64,000 nt of DNA, from the NCBI RefSeq assembly GCF_029958905.1, contig NZ_CP124615.1, forward strand, positions 62,001 to 126,000, in the 5' to 3' direction. The notes beneath the pieces are model-generated. The model worked only from the letters and a program-made list of their open reading frames with translations, was not told the origin of the DNA and searched no databases. Source of the DNA: Vibrio sp. YMD68. GTDB lineage: Bacteria; Pseudomonadota; Gammaproteobacteria; Enterobacterales; Vibrionaceae. The translations under genes and the position numbers were made by a program. Shown piece after piece: positions 34,650-43,983 of this stretch. Position 1 is the first letter of the stretch. Each line of letters opens with the position of its first letter.

Positions 34650-35999
34650 ATGATTAATATGAATTGGTGGAACGAGCTCGATCCAAACAAAAAGCGTTGG
34701 GTTGCTGTTGCAGGTGGTGTTTTCGTTCTGTTTGTGGCTGTGAGTCTTTTTTCTGATGAAGGTACAAGTGACTCCAGCAATAAAAGTCGTAAAGAAACCA
34801 TCCGTCACGTATTAACAGATAAAGGTACTCGTGAAGCGGGTATGGATGCATTGGTTGGCAATCTCAAAACAACTAAGGCTGAACAAGAGCAGTTACGTCG
34901 TGAGCTGGACAGAGTAAAGCGTGAGTTGGAAGACACAAAATCAAAAGCTGGCGCATCAGTAGATATCGGTAAAGAGCTTGATCAACTAAAGCGCGATGTT
35001 AAGGAGCTTTCTCAAGAAAATAGAAACTTAGCGCGAGATTTAGAAAAAGCTCAGAAAGACGCTGAAAAACGTTCAGGGAAGCCAACAGCTGGTGGCGCTG
35101 AAACTGGTTCGACAGAGGAACAGGGCGCTCAACAAGCTGGTGGATACACCTCTACCGAAAAGCTTGATTACAAGGACCCTAATGAGTTCTTTAAGAAAGC
35201 TCCACTACCAGCTGACTCTCACAGCAAACCAACGGGTAAGGAATCGGATAGATCAGGTAAACCTACCGCTCAACCGGGAATTCGAATTGTTAACTACACA
35301 GAGTACAACGAAGCAGAAGAGAAAGCGGCGGAAGAGCAGGAGGACCAAGACAACTCTATCTACTTACCTGCGGGTTCAATTCTTACTGGTGTAACGATCA
35401 CTGGTATGGATGCTCCTACCGCAAAGGGAGCAAGAAAAGACCCTTTCCCAGCAACAATTCGACTCCAGAAGGAAGCTATTTTACCTAACCGATTCAGAGC
35501 CGATGTTCGTGAGTGTTTCTTGATTGTATCCGGTTACGGCGATCTGAGCTCAGAAAGGGCATATCTACGAGGCGAGGTTATTTCCTGTGTTCGTGAAGAC
35601 GGCGGCGTAATTGAGTCTCGCTTGGACGGATATGCAGTGGGTGAAGATGGTAAAGCTGGTGTACGTGGCCGCTTAGTATCTAAACAAGGTGCAATGATAG
35701 CCAAATCTTTGACGGCTGGTTTCTTGAGTGGCTTTGCTCAAGCGCTTGATACAAACCCAGTTCCAGTTATCAACACTAATCCAACAGACACACCTGTATA
35801 TCAACAAGTGTTCAATGAAAACACTTTGCAGAGTGGTATATCAAAAGGCGCATCAAGTGCGATGGAGAAGGTTGCTCAGTTTTATCTTGATATGGCTGAG
35901 GGAATGTTCCCTGTAATAGAGGTCGATGCAGGTCGTCAAATTGACGTAATTATCACCAAGGGACAGCAACTAAAACTTAAATCGCAGGGGACAAAATAA
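34650..35999 (+). CDS. traB: T4SS scaffold protein TraB
   Basis: A 449-residue VirB10-like protein spanning both membranes. N-terminal transmembrane helix (about residues 13-30), coiled coil (about 65-130), then a Gly/Ser/Lys-rich linker. The conserved beta-barrel domain contains IYLPAGSILTGVTITGMDAPT near 230-250, FRADVRECFLIVSGYGDLSSERAYLRGEVISCV near 285-320 and KGQQLKLK at the end. Its stop overlaps a possible traV start. Confidence 0.92.
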   Translation: MINMNWWNELDPNKKRWVAVAGGVFVLFVAVSLFSDEGTSDSSNKSRKETIRHVLTDKGTREAGMDALVGNLKTTKAEQEQLRRELDRVKRELEDTKSKAGASVDIGKELDQLKRDVKELSQENRNLARDLEKAQKDAEKRSGKPTAGGAETGSTEEQGAQQAGGYTSTEKLDYKDPNEFFKKAPLPADSHSKPTGKESDRSGKPTAQPGIRIVNYTEYNEAEEKAAEEQEDQDNSIYLPAGSILTGVTITGMDAPTAKGARKDPFPATIRLQKEAILPNRFRADVRECFLIVSGYGDLSSERAYLRGEVISCVREDGGVIESRLDGYAVGEDGKAGVRGRLVSKQGAMIAKSLTAGFLSGFAQALDTNPVPVINTNPTDTPVYQQVFNENTLQSGISKGASSAMEKVAQFYLDMAEGMFPVIEVDAGRQIDVIITKGQQLKLKSQGTK

Positions 36000-36055
36000 T
36001 GACGAAAAAAACACAAAAGCTGACCAGAAAGGGCAGTTTCACAGGGGGCTTTCCA

Positions 36056-36547
36056 ATGGTTAAGCCCATAAAATCTACAGTGTCGATGATTTTGGGCAGC
36101 GCTTTATTGCTATCAGGCTGTACCTCAATCGGCAGTGATGAGTATAGCTGTTCAGGTATTCCTGATGGTGTTCAGTGTATGTCAGCGCGAGATGTCTATG
36201 CGGCGACAAACGATGGCAATATCCCACGCTCAGTAAAGCCTGGAGAAGAGCCTGTTTCTGTTTCAGGAGAAATAGCCAACTCATCATCGACGGGAGATTC
36301 AGTGATAGACAATTACGTCACACCGCGCCTCCCGAATCGTCCGGTGCCTATTCGTACTCCAGCACAGGTCATGCGCATATGGGTAGCCCCTTGGGAGGAT
36401 ACTAATGGTGACTTGATTGTGACTGGGTACGTTTACACCGAAATAGAACCGCGCAAGTGGGTAATTGGGGAAGGCACTCAACAAGATGTACCTATGCTCA
36501 AACCCTTGCAAACGATAAAACCCAAAGCTAATTCAGAAACTAAATAG
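36056..36547 (+). CDS. traV: T4SS lipoprotein TraV
   Basis: A 163-residue VirB7-like outer-membrane lipoprotein that stabilises TraK/TraB. Start ATG 36056 gives a normal signal with lipobox LLSGC (Cys near residue 22) and has GGGGG upstream. An in-frame ATG at 35999 overlapping the traB stop would give 182 residues with an unusually long pre-Cys region. The mature protein has CSGIPDGVQCMSARDVYAATN, the typical TraV Cys pair. Confidence 0.85.
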   Translation: MVKPIKSTVSMILGSALLLSGCTSIGSDEYSCSGIPDGVQCMSARDVYAATNDGNIPRSVKPGEEPVSVSGEIANSSSTGDSVIDNYVTPRLPNRPVPIRTPAQVMRIWVAPWEDTNGDLIVTGYVYTEIEPRKWVIGEGTQQDVPMLKPLQTIKPKANSETK

Positions 36548-36561
36548 GAGAACTTAGCAAA

Positions 36562-36936
36562 ATGAACGTCACATCCACATCAAACAATAAAGTCAACCTT
36601 TTGTTCTGGGTGGCGTTGGCTCTGGTGATCAGTTTTATGTTTGCCAATCAAGCCCACGCTGGTACAGGCGGTACAGAATTTGATGATATCTGGACCACCA
36701 TTACTGACTGGACTCAAGGTACGCTTGGCCGAATCATCGCAGGTGCAATGATCTTGGTAGGCATCGTTGGTGGCATCGCTCGTCAAAGCTTGATGGCATT
36801 TGCGATGGGTATCGGCGGCGGTGTCGGCTTGTACAACAGCCCTACCGTTGTTGAATCTATCATGACAGCAACTCTTGAAACTGCTGACAAAGTTGCCCCA
36901 GTTGCAATTCAACTAAGCAACGGATTAGGTATGTGA
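36562..36936 (+). CDS. traA: pilin precursor TraA, copy 1
   Basis: A 124-residue F-type pilin precursor. A long leader ends NQAHA at residue 33, leaving a mature pilin of about 91 residues starting GTGGTEFDD. Two hydrophobic segments (about 55-72 and 77-95) separated by a short ARQ turn insert into the membrane before polymerisation. Near-duplicate of the next gene: nine substitutions in the mature part, many more in the leader. A terminator separates the two. Confidence 0.85.
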   Translation: MNVTSTSNNKVNLLFWVALALVISFMFANQAHAGTGGTEFDDIWTTITDWTQGTLGRIIAGAMILVGIVGGIARQSLMAFAMGIGGGVGLYNSPTVVESIMTATLETADKVAPVAIQLSNGLGM

Positions 36937-36976
36937 TTTCATACCTAATAGTACTTTGTAAGTACTTGATATAACG

Positions 36977-37005
36977 GGCAGTTGAATATCTCAACTGCCT
37001 TTTTT
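36977..37005 (+). terminator. strong terminator between the two traA genes
   Basis: GGCAGTTGA / TCAACTGCC perfect 9-bp stem with five-base loop and six T residues. A second hairpin (AGTACT/AGTACT) lies just upstream near 36950-36966. Confidence 0.85.
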
Positions 37006-37030
37006 AAGACTGAAAATCAGGAAAACAATC

Positions 37031-37405
37031 ATGGAAATTACAAATAAGGCTAACAATAAAGCCAATCTTCTTTTCTACGTCGGTTTAGTAATGATCGTTG
37101 GGCTTATGTTTGCGAATCAAGCTCACGCTGGTACTGGTGGTACAGAGTTCGATGACATTTGGACCACCATCACCGACTGGACTCAAGGTACACTGGGCCG
37201 CATTATTGCTGGTTCAATGATTTTGGTAGGTATCGTTGGTGGTATCGCTCGTCAAAGTATCATGGCATTCGCAATGGGCATCGGCGGTGGCGTTGGTCTA
37301 TATAACAGCCCTACGGTTGTAGAAGCGATTATGACCGCTACATTAGAGTCAGCTGAAAAAATTGCTCCAGCAGCTATTCAGATCAGTAACGGCTTAGGGC
37401 TATAA
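37031..37405 (+). CDS. traA: pilin precursor TraA, copy 2
   Basis: A 124-residue pilin precursor almost identical to copy 1 after the leader (cut after NQAHA). Substitutions in the mature protein are conservative (Ala/Ser, Leu/Ile, Asp/Glu, Val/Ile) and cluster near the C-terminus, so both copies look under purifying selection. No activator box precedes it, so it depends on read-through of the terminator or on an unseen promoter. It could modify pilus subunit ratio or antigenicity. Confidence 0.85.
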   Translation: MEITNKANNKANLLFYVGLVMIVGLMFANQAHAGTGGTEFDDIWTTITDWTQGTLGRIIAGSMILVGIVGGIARQSIMAFAMGIGGGVGLYNSPTVVEAIMTATLESAEKIAPAAIQISNGLGL

Positions 37406-37509
37406 GGTCTCAATACTCACTTTAATCCCTCCTTTTAAACTTGGCATTTTTGGTTTCAGTCGTCAGAAAATGCCAAGTGATCCCCCTCCCATAAAAACGC
37501 TTTAAAAAC

Positions 37510-37562
37510 GCTCAAATTGGGCAGTTACACAGTCTGTGTATAGCCGATTACTCCAGTAACCT
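37510..37562 (+). promoter_or_regulatory. activator box plus -10 (copy 6), upstream of the giant Ig-like gene
   Basis: GCTC-AAATT-GGGC-AGTTACACAG with TAACCT 47 bp after the box start (37557-37562). The 37406-37509 stretch before it holds no gene. Confidence 0.65.
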
Positions 37563-37612
37563 CCTGTATTGGGTTCTTGTAACCCTATTCAATAGCTATT
37601 GGAGAAAACATT

Positions 37613-40600
37613 ATGAATAAGTTCAAGCTAAGGCTACCAGTCTTGCTTGGTGCGATGGCCGCAATTGCTGCGCCATTAGCTCAAGCGGAATTGTTAGAAT
37701 ACAGCTTTAATACACCTGATGGTGCAGAACGCACATTATCTCCAAGCACCGTTTACGCCAACCCAACAGGGAACATAAAGTTCGCGTTGAGTGCAGGGAT
37801 CGACCGTAAGGTAAAAATCTCTATCGTAAGGCCAGACGGTTCAGTGGTGAATTCGGCTACGAGTCACCTGCTTGGAGGCACAGACCGTATTACAGTTAAT
37901 GGAAAATCCTACTATGGTGCGGAGTTAGAACTAGCCGCGCCAGGAGAGGGCGAGTATTCATTTAAGGCAGAAATTCTTTCTTCTGATGGTGAATCTGTTC
38001 AAACAGACAATTATAAAGTGTATGTGGACCTTACTGCTCCGACTTTATCTAATGTCGTTGTTAAAGGGGAGTGGAATAGAACGTTATCAGATGGGACATT
38101 GTTGAGGGGGCCTAATCGTTTTTCTGGAATAGAAGTGGATGCATCTGATGAGAATGGAGTTGAAAGCGTTATTGCTTACTCTATTGATAGTAAAGGTGTA
38201 AAACACGGTAATGCATCAACCGAATTAGGTGATAGGGTTGCTCAGATGAATGACTGGCATACAGTTTTCCCTAATGGGGAAGATGTATATACCCTAAATT
38301 TTGTCGCTACAGACAGGGCTGGTAACTCGTATACATTGAGTTATCCGATTGCATGGGACAGTGTTGGTGCAAAAACGGGGGAGAACCCTGTTCCTGTAGC
38401 TATCTATGATCCCAATAATCCAGCAGCTGGTTCCTATACTGTTAATGGCAACAGTGTTACTGGCTACGTGCCATACAGCCCTGGAATGACCGTTTACTCA
38501 GACAGTTACCATGCGCTGTTTGCTATACCTAAAACCAACGATTATGGCAGCACACCATATGGCGTAAATGAAGGTGGTTGGTGTAGTAGGAACTGTATTT
38601 CAAGTACAGTAGTAGTAACGGATAATGATTATGTCTACAAGCGAACACAAGATGATATATTCACAAGTGATTCACAGAAGACAAAAGCATTTGGTATTTA
38701 TGACTGGGTAATGAACTCTGGTGGAAGTTATGCGGTTACTGTGACCCCATCATCAGCAGTCAAAATTGCTCCTGTTGTAAAAAATGTTGAATATCTTCGT
38801 AGTGACGACATATGGGTTTATGGTGATGGAGCTATCAACCAAAATTCTTTAAATGCGTTCAAAAAAGTTAAAGTAGAGGTTGATTCTCGTCCGTATACAC
38901 AAGTTGTATCTGGCACATGGTTATCAGCAGTAACTATTCCGCCAGGACAAACAGTTGTAGAAGCGGATATTGATATATCGTTTAGTGGACGAGGTTGTTC
39001 ATGGCCGGGATATGGTTCTCAACCGGAAGGGGTTTCTGAACTAGCCTCAACGTTATTGCATAAAACCTTCTGTTATGATTTGGGGTCTCCAGAAGTTATA
39101 TCTTTGGTAACAAAGGATAACTCTACTCTTGTGACTCATTTGCGAGAACCAGATTCATTTGATGGATGGGGATATGGTCGTTGGATAATCAGTGGTAACT
39201 CATCTGTTGCAGCTGTAACTGCTCAAGGTGATGAAATTCCTTTAGAAAGGAAAGCTTTTGAGCGTTCAACAACACACGACTGGAGCATGGAATACTCCTC
39301 TCGAAAATTACCAGAAGGCAGTTATAAAGGTTATGTTGTAACTGCGATAGATGGGTTTGGTAATACAACGAGGAAAGAGTTTTTTGCTCCAGAATATAGT
39401 TTTGAAATCGATCAAACGCCTCCTTCATTGAACATTTCAGTTGACTCTGGCGCTTCTATTAAGACACTAGATGATGTGATAATTAGTTTGAGTGATGTTG
39501 TTGATAGTAACCCTCAAATCACATCCATAGCTTTAGTTGGTGGTCCAGCTAATGAGTCTGTTCAATTGTCATGGCGTGAAGAATCAAATGGTCGATTCCG
39601 TTTGGAATACCCTGTGATGTTCCCTTCTTTGGCAGAAGGTGAGAGTTATACTCTGACTGTAAAAGCTGTGGATCACCAGAGTAACGAAGCGACAAAAGCC
39701 GTAGAGTTTGACTATAAACCTCGTGAAATTACGCTTTCAGGCGGATTTAACGGCAATATGGCTATTCCGGCAGTTCCGTATGAGTTTACCTATGCAGACG
39801 GTAAGAACATCATTGAAACTGAACCTCTAACGTTAAGTGATGGTTCGGTCGTAACTGGCTCATACGACGTTATGGTGACATTGCGAAGTGATGCTCAAAT
39901 TCCTTTGGTGGTAAACGGTATTCGAGTTGAACCAGGCCAAACAGCTGACATTATGAAAAACCATAGCTTTGCTTCTACTGGAGGACGATTAAGTATTCCA
40001 GTTCGAGCTGTTGATGGTGCAGATGCTGGCACAGCAAGCCTTTTGGTTATGACGACAGCGCCTAACTCTCCAGTTTTGGTAGCCAATATCAAAACATGGA
40101 AAGCGAGTGAAAGCTTAACGGCCAATACTTGGGAAGTTCGACAAGTCATCGACAACTTCAATGTCCAAGTCTCTGCCGACTCAGGAGTACCATGTCGCTA
40201 TTCGACGAACCTGCAAGAAGCTCAATCATCAGATCCTATCAAAGACCCTGTGTGTTTTGTTGAGTGGGAGCAGATTCCAGATGAAGCCGAAGTGGTAAAC
40301 AGTAATCGAGTTGCTGGTATATCTGGTCAAGCATTGCAGATCGGTGAACAGGATGTCACTTATGGTGTATATCTGTTTAACGGCGAAGATAAGGTAAAAA
40401 TCGGCGGCGGTAACAGAAAGCTAAATGTGGTCTCTGCTTTGGGTTCAGTAACTTACTTACCAGAGTCAGATATTGCTCAAGTAGACCGTGTTATCCAGAA
40501 CTTAAATGTTCAGTTACGACAAACCTCAGGTCCAAGCTGTATCCTGACGATGGATGCTGAAAAAGCCAAGCAAGATGAGAGTGGACGTGTATCCGAAGCG

Positions 40601-43123
40601 GCGCACAGAAGCTGCTTATTTGAGTGGAAAGAAGTTCCAGAAGGGCTGCTACAAGATACTCGATACGACACACCCACACTAATTGGTTCATTGGCAGAAA
40701 AAGCAACGGTTCCTTTAAGTTGGCGCGTTAGCATTTTCTCTCGTAGTGGAGCTCGTGTAGCGTTAGCGGATGAGACCTTTAACATCGAGGTTGTTGACCC
40801 AGCGGTTCCCCAAGTTGATCTGATGACCGATTATCACTTCAAGGACAACATCTACATCGTTCCTATGACTGGTGATTATTTCGGTGATGTCCAAGTGAAT
40901 GCGAAGCCATCAGACTTGAGGGTTTCTATCTCTAGGAACAATGAAACACTTGAGTCAGAAGTGCATTCATCCGGTATGGGTACAGCGATGAAGGTGAATC
41001 GTCGTATTCGAACAGATGACCGCAAACTGTGGGAAGAAGTAACCTACCAAGTTGACTCTTCATATGAAAAAGTACCTGAAATTAAGAGCACTAAAGAATA
41101 TCGACTGATTGCAATGCCAAGCAAAGGTATTCGTCCAATGCTGTCAATGGATGGTAATACTGTTCTCGATATCCAAACGCTGAACGTAAAAGTCGATATA
41201 CGCGATTTGTACCGTGGGAACGACGAATATGATGAAGCAACTATGGGACAGTGGAAGGTTCGTCTGTCTCGTCAGATCTCTCCAGGAGAGATTGAACCAA
41301 TGTCAGAATGGGTGGATGCAGAAAACGGTTCAGCTGAAATAGCAGTTGAAATGTCGAAAGTAGACTCTAGCTACATTCGATTTACCGCAGAAGCGAAGCT
41401 TGTTAGCCCAGTTGAAGGATATGAACGTATCGAGGCATCTCCAAGCCCAATTTTTGCTACGGTTCTTCGTGGTAACAAAATTGATGGTGAGGTTACAACT
41501 CGTCGTTTATCAGGTGCAGCTCCTTTCAATGCCGCTTTTAAGTTAGGTATTGTCGATCGACTTGATTATCGTTCAGTTGGAGATGTCTTCTGGGAAGTGA
41601 GTAATGACGACGGCCAGACATGGAATGAACATGCTACAGAAGAGCGTAGAAAGTACAGTTTCGTAGAGAGTTTTGGTGTTGGTAAATATCTAGTTCGAGC
41701 TAAAGTTGTAAACGTAAACTCGGGCTTAGAAAAGTACACTGAAAATGTAGAAATTGTTTCGTATGAAGCGCTTGAAGTTGATGTTCCTGGTCCAGATACG
41801 CTCTTGGTGGGTAGTTCTTCTGAATACTCAGCGACCATTATGGATGGCGAGAACGCATTTGATGCAAGTAAAGCTGTGATTGAGTGGTCAGAAGATGGTG
41901 GTAAGAATTACACTACTGCGGCTCCACGTATCACGCTAACCAGAGAAGAACCACAACGAGTTAAGTTAATTGCTCGTGTACGTTCGACGATGGCTCCAGA
42001 AGATGATGCGTATGCGTATAGCCAAGCCAAGAAAACCGTAGAGTTTAAAGCTGTTAAAGCTCCGCGTATTCGTATTGATGGACCTCGTTTAGTAGAGAAA
42101 GACTTTACTTACAAACTAACCGCAGATACTCGACTGCCTTATCGAGATTTGGATGCCGAAGTTAAGGGTTTCTTCACGCTTCCTGATGGAACCATTATTG
42201 AAGGCAACACTGCTGAGTACGTTCCAAATCAAGCAGACTTGGATCAAGCTCGTGTTGAAATCAAATACACAGCATGGATCGACGGTTACAAAGAGTCTTC
42301 TACATCGGAAACGGTATACAAAGCTCGCGTATGGCAATATGTCTGGCCTGAGTTTGCACTCAGCTACAGAGCAAATGCAGATGTAGCACCAGCTATTGTT
42401 AGCGCTTCTGTCCGTCCTGTTGGATTCCGAGGCAAGCTTGAAGAGCCTACCTACGAATGGATCTTACCGGAAGGTGCAAAGCTTAAAGATCAACGAGACA
42501 CGTCTCGCTCTTTTGAAATCACAGAGCCGGGCGAGCACCTTGTGAAGGTCATTGTGCGCGATGCTCGTGGTAACGAAGCAGAAGCTCAGTTAGCTATAAC
42601 GATAGGTCAAGCTGAAAGCTATAAGGTAGAGTTAGAATACTCAGGCTCGAATAAGTTGGATCGTGAGCCTCTGGATGTTCTGGTTCGTCCATATATTGAA
42701 GGTGGACACCCAAGAGACCGAATTAATGTGATGCAGTACACCGTTAATGGAAAGTCTCTTGAGGATACTGGCCGTTATGGACGAATGACGCTTGAAGCGG
42801 GAGAGCACACAATTAACTTCCGGATTAAGTCTGATATGGGCAAAGAAGTGGAGAAAGAGTTGAAGATAAAAGTTATCGAAAACCAAGCTCCGGTTTGTTC
42901 TATCGAGCATAGAGAAAGCACATTCGCATGGCTTGTTTATGCCTCATGTGATGATGTCGATGGTCGCGTGAAAGGATTTGAATGGACGCTTAATGGTGAA
43001 TCTGTTGCCTCTTCATCACGAAGATTGACGATCAGCAAACGCAGCTATGATGCAATGCCAGAAGTTACTTTGACTGGTATAGATGATGCTGGTGGTCGCA
43101 GTGATCCTGTGACTCTTCAATAA
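37613..43123 (+). CDS. giant exported protein with Ig-like repeats
   Basis: An 1836-residue secreted or surface protein with a signal peptide (residues 1-25, cut after AQA). The N-terminal domain (about 26-145) resembles the DUF4165-type start of large plasmid-borne Ig-like proteins. It then has repeated beta-sandwich units, including YKVYVDLTAPTL near 135 and a FEIDQTPPSL-type repeat near 605, and more divergent PKD-like units (for example CSIEHRESTFAWLVYASCDDVDGRVKGFEW near 1762-1792). IncHI plasmids encode a large Ig-like exoprotein (RSP) affecting conjugation and motility, so a similar role is possible. Its own activator box and its place between traA and dsbC tie it to transfer. It may need DsbC for disulfides. 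Confidence 0.75.
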   Translation: MNKFKLRLPVLLGAMAAIAAPLAQAELLEYSFNTPDGAERTLSPSTVYANPTGNIKFALSAGIDRKVKISIVRPDGSVVNSATSHLLGGTDRITVNGKSYYGAELELAAPGEGEYSFKAEILSSDGESVQTDNYKVYVDLTAPTLSNVVVKGEWNRTLSDGTLLRGPNRFSGIEVDASDENGVESVIAYSIDSKGVKHGNASTELGDRVAQMNDWHTVFPNGEDVYTLNFVATDRAGNSYTLSYPIAWDSVGAKTGENPVPVAIYDPNNPAAGSYTVNGNSVTGYVPYSPGMTVYSDSYHALFAIPKTNDYGSTPYGVNEGGWCSRNCISSTVVVTDNDYVYKRTQDDIFTSDSQKTKAFGIYDWVMNSGGSYAVTVTPSSAVKIAPVVKNVEYLRSDDIWVYGDGAINQNSLNAFKKVKVEVDSRPYTQVVSGTWLSAVTIPPGQTVVEADIDISFSGRGCSWPGYGSQPEGVSELASTLLHKTFCYDLGSPEVISLVTKDNSTLVTHLREPDSFDGWGYGRWIISGNSSVAAVTAQGDEIPLERKAFERSTTHDWSMEYSSRKLPEGSYKGYVVTAIDGFGNTTRKEFFAPEYSFEIDQTPPSLNISVDSGASIKTLDDVIISLSDVVDSNPQITSIALVGGPANESVQLSWREESNGRFRLEYPVMFPSLAEGESYTLTVKAVDHQSNEATKAVEFDYKPREITLSGGFNGNMAIPAVPYEFTYADGKNIIETEPLTLSDGSVVTGSYDVMVTLRSDAQIPLVVNGIRVEPGQTADIMKNHSFASTGGRLSIPVRAVDGADAGTASLLVMTTAPNSPVLVANIKTWKASESLTANTWEVRQVIDNFNVQVSADSGVPCRYSTNLQEAQSSDPIKDPVCFVEWEQIPDEAEVVNSNRVAGISGQALQIGEQDVTYGVYLFNGEDKVKIGGGNRKLNVVSALGSVTYLPESDIAQVDRVIQNLNVQLRQTSGPSCILTMDAEKAKQDESGRVSEAAHRSCLFEWKEVPEGLLQDTRYDTPTLIGSLAEKATVPLSWRVSIFSRSGARVALADETFNIEVVDPAVPQVDLMTDYHFKDNIYIVPMTGDYFGDVQVNAKPSDLRVSISRNNETLESEVHSSGMGTAMKVNRRIRTDDRKLWEEVTYQVDSSYEKVPEIKSTKEYRLIAMPSKGIRPMLSMDGNTVLDIQTLNVKVDIRDLYRGNDEYDEATMGQWKVRLSRQISPGEIEPMSEWVDAENGSAEIAVEMSKVDSSYIRFTAEAKLVSPVEGYERIEASPSPIFATVLRGNKIDGEVTTRRLSGAAPFNAAFKLGIVDRLDYRSVGDVFWEVSNDDGQTWNEHATEERRKYSFVESFGVGKYLVRAKVVNVNSGLEKYTENVEIVSYEALEVDVPGPDTLLVGSSSEYSATIMDGENAFDASKAVIEWSEDGGKNYTTAAPRITLTREEPQRVKLIARVRSTMAPEDDAYAYSQAKKTVEFKAVKAPRIRIDGPRLVEKDFTYKLTADTRLPYRDLDAEVKGFFTLPDGTIIEGNTAEYVPNQADLDQARVEIKYTAWIDGYKESSTSETVYKARVWQYVWPEFALSYRANADVAPAIVSASVRPVGFRGKLEEPTYEWILPEGAKLKDQRDTSRSFEITEPGEHLVKVIVRDARGNEAEAQLAITIGQAESYKVELEYSGSNKLDREPLDVLVRPYIEGGHPRDRINVMQYTVNGKSLEDTGRYGRMTLEAGEHTINFRIKSDMGKEVEKELKIKVIENQAPVCSIEHRESTFAWLVYASCDDVDGRVKGFEWTLNGESVASSSRRLTISKRSYDAMPEVTLTGIDDAGGRSDPVTLQ

Positions 43124-43143
43124 AATTATGACTATCTAAACCA

Positions 43144-43169
43144 AGCCCGGCACTCGCCGGGCTTTTTTG
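43144..43169 (+). terminator. terminator after the giant gene
   Basis: AGCCCGGC-actc-GCCGGGCT stem and six T residues. Confidence 0.85.
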
Positions 43170-43185
43170 TCTCTCCGCTCTAATT

Positions 43186-43238
43186 GACCAAACAGGGCAA
43201 CTACAGATGCAGGCTTGTATCCATATCCCGAATAAACT
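43186..43238 (+). promoter_or_regulatory. activator box plus -10 (copy 7), upstream of dsbC-traC
   Basis: GACC-AAACA-GGGC-AACTACAG with TAAACT at 43233-43238, 47 bp after the box start. Confidence 0.7.
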
Positions 43239-43278
43239 GCCAACTGATGAAAAAGTAACTGACGGTTAAAGGATAGGT

Positions 43279-43983
43279 ATGTTGAAACAAGCAATAGCAC
43301 CAGTGCTCATGCTGCTTAGTACTGTAGCAACAGCGAAAGATTTTACTGCTGCTGATGTGCAGAAAGCAGAGGCAAAGATTACTGGAATGGTTGAGTTGCC
43401 AATTTATGGCATCAATGCAGTAGAAAGTGACGGTCAAATCGTGTTTTTGTCAGAGAATGGACGCTTTGTTATTTCAGGACAAATCTACGATCTCTGGCAA
43501 AAGAAGCCTCTCAGTACGTTGACAGAAATGCGCGATGTCGCTGACCGATTTAGGCTACGTGACATGAATGTCGATATAGATGCGATGAATGTGGCAAAGC
43601 TTGGGACTGGCCCAAAAGAAGTAGTGGTCTTTGTTGACCCTCAGTGTGGTGCCTGCCACCAGCTAATGGAAGAGGCGAAAGCTCTCAAAGACGAATACAC
43701 GTTTAAGTTTGTCGTGATACCTATTCTTGGTGATAAGTCAAACCGTTTAGCTCGCGCTCTGTCTTGCATAACTGACCAAGATAAAGCGTTTGAAGCGCTT
43801 AGCCAAAGAAAGCTTGGCTCATACCCAACATCATGCAGCAGTAAACGTCATGATCTCACTCTGCTTACCGCACAGTTACTAAATATTCGAGGTGTTCCTT
43901 ATTTGATTGCACCTGATGGGCGAGTTAATGCTGGCCGACCACAGAATATGGACCTGAAAACATGGCTGGAGAGTGATAAATGA
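43279..43983 (+). CDS. dsbC: DsbC-type disulfide isomerase
   Basis: A 234-residue periplasmic thioredoxin-fold protein. Signal peptide residues 1-19. The N-terminal dimerisation region (about 25-100) is followed by the active site FVDPQCGACHQ near 118-128, a CxxC with Gly-Ala between the cysteines, and the cis-proline loop GVPYLIAPDGR near 205. It probably isomerises disulfides in TraN, TraU and other cysteine-rich transfer proteins. Its stop overlaps the traC start (ATGA). Confidence 0.9.
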   Translation: MLKQAIAPVLMLLSTVATAKDFTAADVQKAEAKITGMVELPIYGINAVESDGQIVFLSENGRFVISGQIYDLWQKKPLSTLTEMRDVADRFRLRDMNVDIDAMNVAKLGTGPKEVVVFVDPQCGACHQLMEEAKALKDEYTFKFVVIPILGDKSNRLARALSCITDQDKAFEALSQRKLGSYPTSCSSKRHDLTLLTAQLLNIRGVPYLIAPDGRVNAGRPQNMDLKTWLESDK

